From the NCBI GenBank assembly GCA_029256725.1, contig JAQSXJ010000003.1:29689-93688 (forward strand): a stretch of 64,000 nucleotides of DNA. Reading direction: 5' to 3'. Source of the DNA: Anaerocolumna sp. Lineage in GTDB: Bacteria; Bacillota; Clostridia; Lachnospirales; Lachnospiraceae. Positions 10,989-18,727 of this stretch are shown piece by piece. Numbering within the stretch: the first letter of the stretch is position 1; the number at the start of each line of letters is the position of its first letter. The notes beneath the pieces were generated by a model. It was not told where the DNA came from and ran no database searches. It was given only the letters and a program-made list of their open reading frames with translations. The translations under genes and the position numbers were made by a program.

Positions 10989-11019
10989 ACGTACTGGAGT
11001 TGAAACCAGTGCGTTTTTT
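10989..11019 (+). terminator. Rho-independent terminator
   Basis: ACGTACTGG-AGTTGAAA-CCAGTGCG-TTTTTT. Confidence 0.75.
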
Positions 11020-11112
11020 ATTTGGAATTTGTGGTTTTTTGTTGTGATATAGTGATTTGGTAGAAGGTATACTTACTTTAAATGTAAAAGCTTTGTTTTG
11101 TGGACATAAAAA

Positions 11113-11225
11113 ACAAATAAAAACCACATAATATTGCAAAAAACCAATATATTGATATTGACTTGTTGGTTTTACAGTGGTACAATACAGGTAAATGCAC
11201 ATAAAACAAATAAATACCACATAAT
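11113..11225 (+). promoter_or_regulatory. SigmaA-like promoter of the BMC operon flanked by 20-bp direct repeats
   Basis: TTGACT (11158-11163), 17-nt spacer, TACAAT (11181-11186); ACAAATAAAAACCACATAAT (11113-11132) and ACAAATAAATACCACATAAT (11206-11225). Confidence 0.7.
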
Positions 11226-11241
11226 TAAAGGAGATTGCACT

Positions 11242-12042
11242 ATGATGTCAGAGTACGAAATCAAGAAGGAAATATGCGAAATAGGTAAAAGAATCTATAA
11301 CAGAGGCATGGTTGCGGCTAATGACGGTAACATATCCGTTAAGATAAGTGACAACGAGTTCCTATGTACACCTACCGGTGTAAGCAAAGGTTTTATGACA
11401 CCGGAATACATATGTAAGGTTGATAAGGAAGGTAAAGTAATTCAGGCTAACGGTAATTTCAAACCTTCTTCAGAAATCAAGATGCACATGCGTGTATATA
11501 AAGAAAGACCTGATGTTACCTCTGTTGTTCATGCACATCCTATGTATGCTACAGGTTTTGCAATTGCAGGTATTCCTTTAACTCAGCCTATTATGCCTGA
11601 AGCTGTTATAACCTTAGGCTGCGTACCCATCGCAGAGTATGGTACTCCTTCAACAGAAGAGATTCCTGATGCAGTATCTAAATACCTCCCTTATTATGAT
11701 GCGGTATTGTTAGAGAACCACGGAGCGTTAACTTTTGGTGATTCCTTACTTAATGCTTATCACAAGATGGAATCCGTTGAGTTTTATGCAAAACTTCTTT
11801 ATATCTCCAAACAGCTTGGAGGACCAAAAGAGTTATCCGATTCTCAGGTACAGAAATTATATGAGATCCGCAGACAGTTCGGAATGACCGGTAAACATCC
11901 TGCAAATCTTTGCCAGAATAACAAAGAAGGCAAGGCAAACTGCCATGGTAACTGCGGAAACCACGGAACAGCAGAAGTTGACTCCAGCCAGCTTGTAGCT
12001 GATATCACTAAGAAAGTAATGGAACAGTTAGGACTGAAATAA
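11242..12042 (+). CDS. fucA: L-fuculose-phosphate aldolase-like class II aldolase with C-terminal BMC-targeting-like peptide
   Basis: 'SVVHAHPMYATGFA', 'AVLLENHGALTFGDSLLNAYHKMESVE'; C-terminal amphipathic tail 'SSQLVADITKKVMEQLGLK'; ATG 11242 after AAAGGAG (ORF track start 11134 rejected). Confidence 0.85.
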   Translation: MMSEYEIKKEICEIGKRIYNRGMVAANDGNISVKISDNEFLCTPTGVSKGFMTPEYICKVDKEGKVIQANGNFKPSSEIKMHMRVYKERPDVTSVVHAHPMYATGFAIAGIPLTQPIMPEAVITLGCVPIAEYGTPSTEEIPDAVSKYLPYYDAVLLENHGALTFGDSLLNAYHKMESVEFYAKLLYISKQLGGPKELSDSQVQKLYEIRRQFGMTGKHPANLCQNNKEGKANCHGNCGNHGTAEVDSSQLVADITKKVMEQLGLK

Positions 12043-12146
12043 TACTTGATAGAACAGCACCGCAAAGAAAGAAAGCAATTTCCACTTTTGATTGGAGTGT
12101 AAAATAGCGGATATTGTGCAAACTTGCGGTATGCATGGGTGATAGT

Positions 12147-12899
12147 ATGGAGGAAAAAGTAAATAGCAAAAACAGCGATATAAAAATTAACGTACAGAAC
12201 AGCACGCAGATAGGCAGGACTTATAAAGAACTCAACTTTCTAAAGGAAAGAATCACAAATGTCATGGAGTATTGCGGGAATGAAGCAGTGAGTTCCTTCC
12301 TTGCAGGTGCTTTGAATGAGGTTGGCAAAGCCAGAATCCATATGGTAGAAACAACCATAAAGGATGCCGTTAGTGAAGCGATTGATAAAGCAGGCATTTC
12401 CTTAAATCAAATCACGGAAGACCAGATCTCTCAGGCGATTTCAAAGGCAGCCTTTAAAGATACAGCAGGAACAAGGAAGATTACAGAGAAACTCACCTTA
12501 TCCCATGCCAAGTTTCTTATTGAAGAAATAGAAAAAGAAGCAGAAAGATTGGGAGTCGCTGCGGTTATAGCAGTGGCAGATAAAGGTGCTAGGACAATTG
12601 CGGTTCATGCCATGAATGATTCTTATATTGCAAGTTTTGATATTGCCTTAAACAAAGCCTACACCAGCGCAGCTCTTAAAATGTCAACAATGCAGTTAAA
12701 GACATTAAGTCAGCCGGGCGGTGAGCTTTATGGAATACAGCATACAAATGAAGGTAAGATTGTTATTTTCGGAGGAGGAGAACCCCTGTATCTTAAGGAG
12801 AACCTTCTTGGCGGTCTGGGTGTCAGCGGAGGGACGGAAAGTCAGGATGCGGCTCTTGCTGCTTACGGAAAAGAAAAATTTAAGGAGGCTTTTTCGTGA
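12147..12899 (+). CDS. GlcG/HbpS (PduO C-terminal domain-like) protein with extra N-terminal region
   Basis: 'AVIAVADKGARTIAVHAMNDSYIASFDIALNKAYTSAAL...GGGEPLY...GGLGVSGGT' is GlcG/PduO-C-like; start uncertain (12114/12135/12147). Confidence 0.75.
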   Translation: MEEKVNSKNSDIKINVQNSTQIGRTYKELNFLKERITNVMEYCGNEAVSSFLAGALNEVGKARIHMVETTIKDAVSEAIDKAGISLNQITEDQISQAISKAAFKDTAGTRKITEKLTLSHAKFLIEEIEKEAERLGVAAVIAVADKGARTIAVHAMNDSYIASFDIALNKAYTSAALKMSTMQLKTLSQPGGELYGIQHTNEGKIVIFGGGEPLYLKENLLGGLGVSGGTESQDAALAAYGKEKFKEAFS

Positions 12900-14284
12900 A
12901 TTTAAAGGAAGCACAAGTGAAGGATATCGTAAGAAAAGTCCTTCTGCAGGTGGAAGCCGGTAACAAAGAAGAGCAGAAGCTGTCGGGAGTATTTGCGGAT
13001 ATGAACGATGCTATCGGGGCGTCAATCAAAGCTCAGAAGGTTATGCAGCAGCTTTCCATGGATTCCAGAGAGAAAATCATTTCTAATATCCGTAAAAAAA
13101 CCCTGGAAAATGCTGAGCTCTTTGCCCGCATGGGTGTGGAAGAAACCGGAATGGGAAATGTAGGACATAAGATATTAAAGCATCAGTTATTAGCAGAGAA
13201 GACTCCGGGAACAGAAGATATTTCCACAGTAGCCTGGTCAGGAGACAGAGGACTTACTCTTGTGGAGATGGGACCCTTTGGTGTTATCGGAGCGATTACG
13301 CCCTGTACCAATCCCAGTGAGACTATTCTTTGTAACAGTATCGGAATGATAGCGGGAGGAAATACTGTGGTATTCAATCCCCATCCTGCGGCAATCGGTG
13401 TATCAAACCTGGCAGTACATATGGTAAATGAAGCCTCCAGGGAAGCCGGCGGACCGGATAACATAGCAGTATCAATAGTGAAACCTACTTTAGCTTCCGG
13501 AGATATCATGATAAAACATCAGAGTATCCCTCTTATAGTAGCTACCGGCGGTCCGGGCGTTGTTACAACGGTTCTCTCCTCCGGAAAGCGAGGAATAGGA
13601 GCAGGAGCAGGTAATCCACCTGTTCTGGTAGATGAAACAGCAGATATCAAAAAAGCAGCTATGGATATTGTTAACGGTTGTACTTTTGATAACAACCTTC
13701 CCTGTATTGCGGAGAAAGAGGTTGTTGTAGTTGGTAAGATTATGGATGAATTAATGCATTATCTCATCGAAAATGGCTGTTATGTAATCTCCAAAGAAGA
13801 ACAGGAAAAGTTAACTGCAGTTGTTCTTAAGGATAATAAACTGAATCGTAAATGTGTAGGTAAGGATGCCAGAACAATTCTTTCCATGATAGGTATTGAA
13901 ACACCTGAGAATATCCGTTGTATCATCTTTGAAGGTGAGAAAGAACATCCTTTGATTGCAGAAGAGCTCATGATGCCTATACTGGGTATTGTAAGAGCAA
14001 AGGATATTGACGATGCCATTGAAAAAGCTGTGTGGCTGGAGCATGGCAACCGTCATTCTGCACATATGCATTCTAAGAATGTAGACAATCTGACAAGGTT
14101 CGGAAAAGCAGTAGATACGGCTATCTTTGTAAAAAATGCTCCTTCCTATGCTGCTATTGGTTTCGGCGGAGAAGGCTTCTGCACCTTTACCATAGCCAGC
14201 AGAACAGGGGAAGGACTTACCTCAGCCCGTACCTTTACCAAACAAAGACGTTGTGTTATGGCAGACAGCCTTTGTATCCGTTAA
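12896..14284 (+). CDS. CoA-acylating propionaldehyde dehydrogenase (PduP-like) with N-terminal encapsulation peptide
   Basis: 'GPFGVIGAITPCTNPSETILCNSIGMIAGGNTVVFNPHP', 'NNLPCIAEKEV'; N-terminal helix 'EAQVKDIVRKVLLQVEAG'. Confidence 0.9.
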   Translation: MNLKEAQVKDIVRKVLLQVEAGNKEEQKLSGVFADMNDAIGASIKAQKVMQQLSMDSREKIISNIRKKTLENAELFARMGVEETGMGNVGHKILKHQLLAEKTPGTEDISTVAWSGDRGLTLVEMGPFGVIGAITPCTNPSETILCNSIGMIAGGNTVVFNPHPAAIGVSNLAVHMVNEASREAGGPDNIAVSIVKPTLASGDIMIKHQSIPLIVATGGPGVVTTVLSSGKRGIGAGAGNPPVLVDETADIKKAAMDIVNGCTFDNNLPCIAEKEVVVVGKIMDELMHYLIENGCYVISKEEQEKLTAVVLKDNKLNRKCVGKDARTILSMIGIETPENIRCIIFEGEKEHPLIAEELMMPILGIVRAKDIDDAIEKAVWLEHGNRHSAHMHSKNVDNLTRFGKAVDTAIFVKNAPSYAAIGFGGEGFCTFTIASRTGEGLTSARTFTKQRRCVMADSLCIR

Positions 14285-14317
14285 TGGATTTGTATATTGA
14301 AAGCAGGAGGAGATACA

Positions 14318-15529
14318 ATGGAGAATTTGAACATTGAAGACATTGTAAGACAGGTGCTGGCAGAGATGACCAGTGATAAGAAAGCGGACAGTAATGCAGG
14401 AAGTACTGCTAAGAACGGAAGCATTCCAAAGACTGCTAAAGTTGCGGTACTTACAAAATTAGAAAATATAGAACTAAAAGAGTATCCTATTCCTGAACTG
14501 GGAGACGATGACATCCTGGTAAAGGTTGAGGGCTGTGGTATCTGCGGAACGGATGCCCATGAATATAAAAGAGATCCCTTTGCCTTAATTCCTGTAGTAT
14601 TAGGACATGAGGGCACTGGCGAAATCGTAAAAGTTGGAAAAAATGTTAAGAAAGACAGTGCAGGTAAGTCACTTAAAGTTGGAGATAAGGTTGTAACCTG
14701 TATGATTTTTAAAGATAATCCGGATATCACTATGTTCGATTTAAACAAACAGAATGTAGGCGGAGCAGATGTTTACGGACTTCTACCCGATGACGACGTT
14801 CATTTAAATGGATGGTTTTCAGATTATATCATTATAAGAGGTGGTTCTACCGTATTTAACGTAAGTGATCTGGATCTGGAATCCAGAATTCTCATTGAGC
14901 CTTGTGCGGTATTGATTCATGCAGTCGAGAGAGCTAAGACCACAGGTATCCTAAGATTTAACAGCCGTGTTGTGGTCCAGGGCTGCGGTCCTATCGGATT
15001 AATATGTATCGCTGTTCTTCGTACTATGGGTATCGAGAATATCGTAGCAGTAGACGGAGAAGATAAACGACTCGCCTTTGCAAAAGAAATGGGAGCAGAT
15101 AGTTATGTGAACTTTAAGAATTACAAAGGCGCTGAAGAACTGGCTGAAGGAGTAAAAGAAGCTTTTGGCGGTTATCTGGCAGATTTCGCATTCCAGTGCA
15201 CCGGTTCTCCTGTAGGACACTCTAATATATACAAATTTATTCGTAACGGCGGTGGACTTTGTGAACTTGGTTTCTTTATCAATGGTGGTGACGCAACAAT
15301 AAATCCTCACTTTGATATCTGTTCAAAAGAAATCACTACTGTAGGTTCCTGGGTTTATACCTTAAGAGATTATGCTACAACCTTTGATTTCATCAAGAGA
15401 GCAAAAGGAATCGGTATTCCACTTAACAAGCTTATTACCCATAAATATCCTCTGGATCAGATTAATGAAGGTTTTGTTACAAATCTGAAAATGGAAGGGT
15501 TAAAAATAGCCGTTATTAATGAGGCATAA
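14318..15529 (+). CDS. Zn-dependent alcohol dehydrogenase with N-terminal encapsulation-like peptide and linker
   Basis: 'CGICGTDAHEYKRDPFALIPVVLGHEGTGEIV'; N-terminal 'MENLNIEDIVRQVLAEMTSDKKADSNAGSTAKNG'. Confidence 0.88.
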   Translation: MENLNIEDIVRQVLAEMTSDKKADSNAGSTAKNGSIPKTAKVAVLTKLENIELKEYPIPELGDDDILVKVEGCGICGTDAHEYKRDPFALIPVVLGHEGTGEIVKVGKNVKKDSAGKSLKVGDKVVTCMIFKDNPDITMFDLNKQNVGGADVYGLLPDDDVHLNGWFSDYIIIRGGSTVFNVSDLDLESRILIEPCAVLIHAVERAKTTGILRFNSRVVVQGCGPIGLICIAVLRTMGIENIVAVDGEDKRLAFAKEMGADSYVNFKNYKGAEELAEGVKEAFGGYLADFAFQCTGSPVGHSNIYKFIRNGGGLCELGFFINGGDATINPHFDICSKEITTVGSWVYTLRDYATTFDFIKRAKGIGIPLNKLITHKYPLDQINEGFVTNLKMEGLKIAVINEA

Positions 15530-15546
15530 GAAAGGGTGGTAGCAAA

Positions 15547-15861
15547 ATGGCGATGGCCGTAGGCATGATAGAGGTGTACGGGTTGGTTGCTGCCTTTGTA
15601 GCAGGTGATGCCGGCTGTAAAGCTGCAAATGTTACTCTGGAGACCTTTGACCGTAATAAGCCGGCTAATGCAGATCAACTCCCGGTGCCCTTAATCGTTA
15701 TGGTAAAATTCCGTGGTAATGTAGAGGATGTCAGAGCAGCAGTTGAGGCTGCTGAAGTTGCCGCTAATGCAGTATCTGGTGTAATTACTAAGCATGTGAT
15801 TGCAAACCCGGAGAATGGAACTGAGAAAATGCTCTCATTAAACGGTTTGGATAAAAGCTAA
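15547..15861 (+). CDS. BMC-domain shell protein (BMC-H)
   Basis: 'VGMIEVYGLVAAFVAGDAGCKAANVTLETF...VKFRGNVEDVRAAVEAA'. Confidence 0.9.
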   Translation: MAMAVGMIEVYGLVAAFVAGDAGCKAANVTLETFDRNKPANADQLPVPLIVMVKFRGNVEDVRAAVEAAEVAANAVSGVITKHVIANPENGTEKMLSLNGLDKS

Positions 15862-16053
15862 TATTTAAAAGATGATGTGAAGCATTTTTTAGATCAATTG
15901 CCTTTCCAATATTTGGTTTTTGGTAATCAAAGATAATGTCACGTCAAACATAATGTCACATCAAAGAAAACACAGAGTTAAATAATATGTAAATTTAGTT
16001 CATTTAAAAAGTTGATAGTTGAATTGAAACATATATAACAGGAGGATAACAAA

Positions 16054-16329
16054 ATGGCTCAGGAAGCTTTAGGAATGGTTGAAACAAGAGGATTGACAGC
16101 AGCAATTGAAGCAGCAGATGCAATGGTCAAGGCAGCAGAGGTTGTACTGGTTGGAACAGAGAAGATCGGATCAGGTCTTGTAACTGTATTGGTTAGAGGT
16201 GATGTAGGAGCTGTTAAGGCAGCTACAGAAGTTGGTGCAAATGCAGCAGCAAGATTAGGTGAACTGGTAGCAGTTCATGTAATTCCCAGACCTCATACAG
16301 ACGTTGAGAAAATACTTCCTAAAATCTAA
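16054..16329 (+). CDS. BMC-H shell protein (PduA/PduJ-like)
   Basis: '[57 protein letters not shown]'. Confidence 0.95.
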   Translation: MAQEALGMVETRGLTAAIEAADAMVKAAEVVLVGTEKIGSGLVTVLVRGDVGAVKAATEVGANAAARLGELVAVHVIPRPHTDVEKILPKI

Positions 16330-16407
16330 TAAGATTTTATAATCTGATAAGATTTAATACCTTAATAAGATTTTATAATCTGTTCAGAGATTTGTTGAAA
16401 GAGGTAA

Positions 16408-16472
16408 GAGTGAAAGAAAAGCACTTTCACTCCCCCAGATTTTTTACGCGTGCCAAAGCACGCAGATGGGAG
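16408..16472 (+). ncRNA. Repeated two-hairpin leader element, copy A (overlaps the SD of the next BMC gene)
   Basis: GAGTGAAAG/CTTTCACTC hairpin, linker, GCGTGC-CAAA-GCACGC hairpin, then AGATGGGAG and ATG at 16476. Confidence 0.55.
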
Positions 16473-16475
16473 CCA

Positions 16476-16763
16476 ATGTTGAGTTCATTAGGGTTTATTG
16501 AAATTCCCAGCGTAACAGCTGCTATAGAGGCGTTGGATGTGATGCTTAAGACTGCCGATGTGGAATTCGTAACATGGGAGAGAAAGCTTGGAGGACGTTT
16601 GGTTACTATAATCGTACAGGGCGATGTATCAGCAGTATCCCATGCCGTGGAAACTGCTGCGCAGACAGCTATGAAACCTTGCGTGCATGCCGTTATTCCA
16701 AATCCCCATGAGGAAACCATTCGTATGGTTAACATCAGTGCAGCCAGACTGAACAAACAGTAA
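16476..16763 (+). CDS. BMC-H shell protein
   Basis: 'MLSSLGFIEIPSVTAAIEALDVMLKTADVEFVTWERKLGGRLVTIIVQGDVSAV'; start placed after GGGAG instead of 16392. Confidence 0.88.
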   Translation: MLSSLGFIEIPSVTAAIEALDVMLKTADVEFVTWERKLGGRLVTIIVQGDVSAVSHAVETAAQTAMKPCVHAVIPNPHEETIRMVNISAARLNKQ

Positions 16764-16778
16764 AGATAAGGGGTAGTC

Positions 16779-17399
16779 ATGGCAGAAACAAACAGACCAG
16801 AAGAAAATAGTATCAACACAGAAAAGAATAAAACCAGAAGTCGTAAGCCGGGCAAAACAGCTGATGTAAAAACGGCAGCTGGATCTGGTAAAACAGCTGA
16901 AGCAGACAAAGCAGTTGATGTAGAAATAACGGCTGCAACAGATAAAGCGGTGATAACAGCAGGCAAGACAACTGCAACAGACAAAATAGTTGATGAGACT
17001 AAAGAGACTAGCAATACCACTGATATAACTGAAACAAGTGAAACTAGTACAATAAATGAAACAGAAAAAAATAAGAAAATTAATAATGATACAGCGGAAA
17101 CCGCTGTAAGGGAGGTCAAAATGGCACAGGAAGCTTTAGGAATGGTAGAAACAAGAGGTTTAGTAGCAGCAATTGAAGCAGCAGATGCAATGTTAAAAGC
17201 AGCTAATGTTACATTAGTTGGAACAGAGAAGATCGGTTCCGGATTAGTGAGTGTTATGGTAAGAGGAGATGTAGGTGCAGTTAAGGCAGCAGTTGAGTCC
17301 GGTGCAAGCAGTGCTTCCAAACTTGGTGAACTGGTAGCTACACACGTAATTCCCAGACCTCATACAGATGTTGAGAAAATTCTTCCTGCTCTAAAGTAA
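16779..17399 (+). CDS. BMC-H shell protein with 114-aa low-complexity N-terminal extension (long form)
   Basis: ATG 16779 with SD AAGGGGTAG; T/K/E/A-rich extension then complete BMC-H domain '[25 protein letters not shown]...'. Confidence 0.85.
   Translation: MAETNRPEENSINTEKNKTRSRKPGKTADVKTAAGSGKTAEADKAVDVEITAATDKAVITAGKTTATDKIVDETKETSNTTDITETSETSTINETEKNKKINNDTAETAVREVKMAQEALGMVETRGLVAAIEAADAMLKAANVTLVGTEKIGSGLVSVMVRGDVGAVKAAVESGASSASKLGELVATHVIPRPHTDVEKILPALK
17121..17399 (+). CDS. Probable short-form BMC-H from internal start
   Basis: Internal ATG 17121 preceded by AAGGGAGGTCAAA; encodes a complete 92-aa BMC-H colinear with the 16054 gene. Confidence 0.6.
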   Translation: MAQEALGMVETRGLVAAIEAADAMLKAANVTLVGTEKIGSGLVSVMVRGDVGAVKAAVESGASSASKLGELVATHVIPRPHTDVEKILPALK

Positions 17400-17464
17400 T
17401 CGAAAACAAACCATTACTTATAATGAATGGCAGCAGTAAGGTATACGAGAAAATGCAGGATAAG

Positions 17465-17498
17465 CAGGAGCAGATGTTATAAGTAACATCGGCTCCTG
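17465..17498 (+). other. Strong stem-loop between BMC-H and pduL
   Basis: CAGGAGC-AG-ATGTTA-TAAG-TAACAT-CG-GCTCCTG; no U-tract. Confidence 0.6.
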
Positions 17499-17601
17499 TC
17501 CTTAACACGAATCATTTATGTTGAATATTAGTGTTTACCTTTTCGAGCACAAAAGGCTGAGTACAATGGTGTTTTATCAGTAAGAGGAAAAATTAATTCA
17601 G

Positions 17602-17665
17602 CTAGTACTACCTTGTGTAAATAGCGGATGCTGAATTGTGCGAAATTTATGCAAGGTAGTACTAG
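17602..17665 (+). other. Long inverted repeat over the pduL start region
   Basis: CTAGTACTACCTTG / CAAGGTAGTACTAG perfect 14-bp arms, extended by TGTAAAT/ATTTATG (two G-U pairs). Confidence 0.75.
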
Positions 17666-17690
17666 ATATGGAAAAGAGCAGGTGGATTCT

Positions 17691-18332
17691 TTGGAAGAAA
17701 AAGACGTAGAATTAATAACGGCTATGGTATTAAAAGCAATTAAGGAAAATGACTCCGAGACCAATTATTCCGTACCCATAGGTGTTTCTGCAAGACATGT
17801 ACATCTGACACAGGAGCATGTTGAGGTACTCTTTGGAAAAGGGTATGAGCTGACAAAGAAAAAGGAACTTATGGGAGGCCAATATGCCTCAAATGAGCTG
17901 GTTACCATTGTAGGTTATAAACTAAGAGCAATGGAAAATGTAAGGATATTAGGACCTGTCAGAAAGATCTCTCAGGTTGAAATATCAAAAACCGATGCCA
18001 TAAAGCTTGGAATCAAAGCACCGATTAAAGAATCCGGTGATATAAAGGGTTCTGCACCTATTTCAATTGTAGGACCAAAAGGTGCTGTTCATCTGGAGGA
18101 AGGCTGTATCGTTGCCAAACGCCATATCCATATGGCACCCGCAGATGCAAAAGCAGCAGGTGTAGTAAATGGTCAGGTAGTATCTGTTAAAGCAGATAAT
18201 GAAAGAGGAACGACCTTTAACCACGTAACAATCAGAGTAGATGGAAGTTATACTCTGGAAATGCATATAGACACAGATGAAGCAAATGCAGCGGGAATTG
18301 CAACAGGTGATTCCGCATTAATAATAAAGTAA
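17691..18332 (+). CDS. pduL: Phosphate propanoyltransferase PduL
   Basis: 'PIGVSARHVHLTQEHVEVLFGKGYELTKKKELMGGQYASNE', 'AKRHIHMAPADAKAAGV'; N-terminal helix 'EEKDVELITAMVLKAIKEN'; start ambiguous (17628 ATG, 17682 GTG or 17691 TTG). Confidence 0.9.
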   Translation: MEEKDVELITAMVLKAIKENDSETNYSVPIGVSARHVHLTQEHVEVLFGKGYELTKKKELMGGQYASNELVTIVGYKLRAMENVRILGPVRKISQVEISKTDAIKLGIKAPIKESGDIKGSAPISIVGPKGAVHLEEGCIVAKRHIHMAPADAKAAGVVNGQVVSVKADNERGTTFNHVTIRVDGSYTLEMHIDTDEANAAGIATGDSALIIK

Positions 18333-18410
18333 TACAATCAGGAGTATCTAAATCAGGCTGGGGCATGGCATTAGAAATTTAAATATACCCTAATATCCTG
18401 GAAAGTGGTT

Positions 18411-18452
18411 GCATCCTGATTTGTACGTGTGTGAAAGCACGCAGATGGGAGT
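18411..18452 (+). ncRNA. Repeated hairpin leader element, copy C (contains SD of the eutN-like gene)
   Basis: ATCCTGATTTGTA-CGTGT-GTGAAA-GCACG-CAGATGGGAG then ATG 18457; near-identical 3' half to copy A. Confidence 0.5.
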
Positions 18453-18456
18453 TTGT

Positions 18457-18720
18457 ATGATAGTCGGCAAAGTAGTTGGTTCCCTGATAGCAACCAGAAA
18501 AAATGAGAACCTCATAGGCTGTAAGTTCCTTATTGTGGAACCCTTTGACAAAATGGAGGAAAGCGGAAGATTCGTGGCCATTGACAATGTAGGAGCAGGT
18601 ATTGGGGAAGTTGTTTTGGTGGTAAAGGGCAGCGGTGCCCGCATCGGATGCCGTATGGAAAGTGCACCGGTGGATGCAGCTATTGTAGGTATTGTAGACG
18701 ACGGAATTGGATTGGAGTAA
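18457..18720 (+). CDS. BMC-P pentameric shell protein (EutN/CcmL/PduN)
   Basis: 'MIVGKVVGSLIATRKNENLIGCKFLIVEPF...VAIDNVGAGIGEVVLVVKGSGAR'. Confidence 0.93.
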   Translation: MIVGKVVGSLIATRKNENLIGCKFLIVEPFDKMEESGRFVAIDNVGAGIGEVVLVVKGSGARIGCRMESAPVDAAIVGIVDDGIGLE

Positions 18721-18727
18721 TTTCAGC

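Noticed and set aside
11134-11241. Upstream extension of the aldolase ORF
   Set aside because: Covers the promoter and operator-like repeats; a proper SD precedes ATG 11242.
12147-12899. Cobalamin adenosyltransferase (PduO N-domain)
   Set aside because: Only the GlcG/PduO-C-like region is recognisable; no adenosyltransferase motif seen.
16408-16472. Known riboswitch (c-di-GMP, guanidine, ZTP, fluoride, cobalamin)
   Set aside because: Core consensus motifs of those classes are not present by eye; should still be checked against Rfam.
16427-17320. 297-aa minus-strand ORF
   Set aside because: Antisense to three BMC-domain genes with clear homology; low-complexity Val/Ser/Ala translation.
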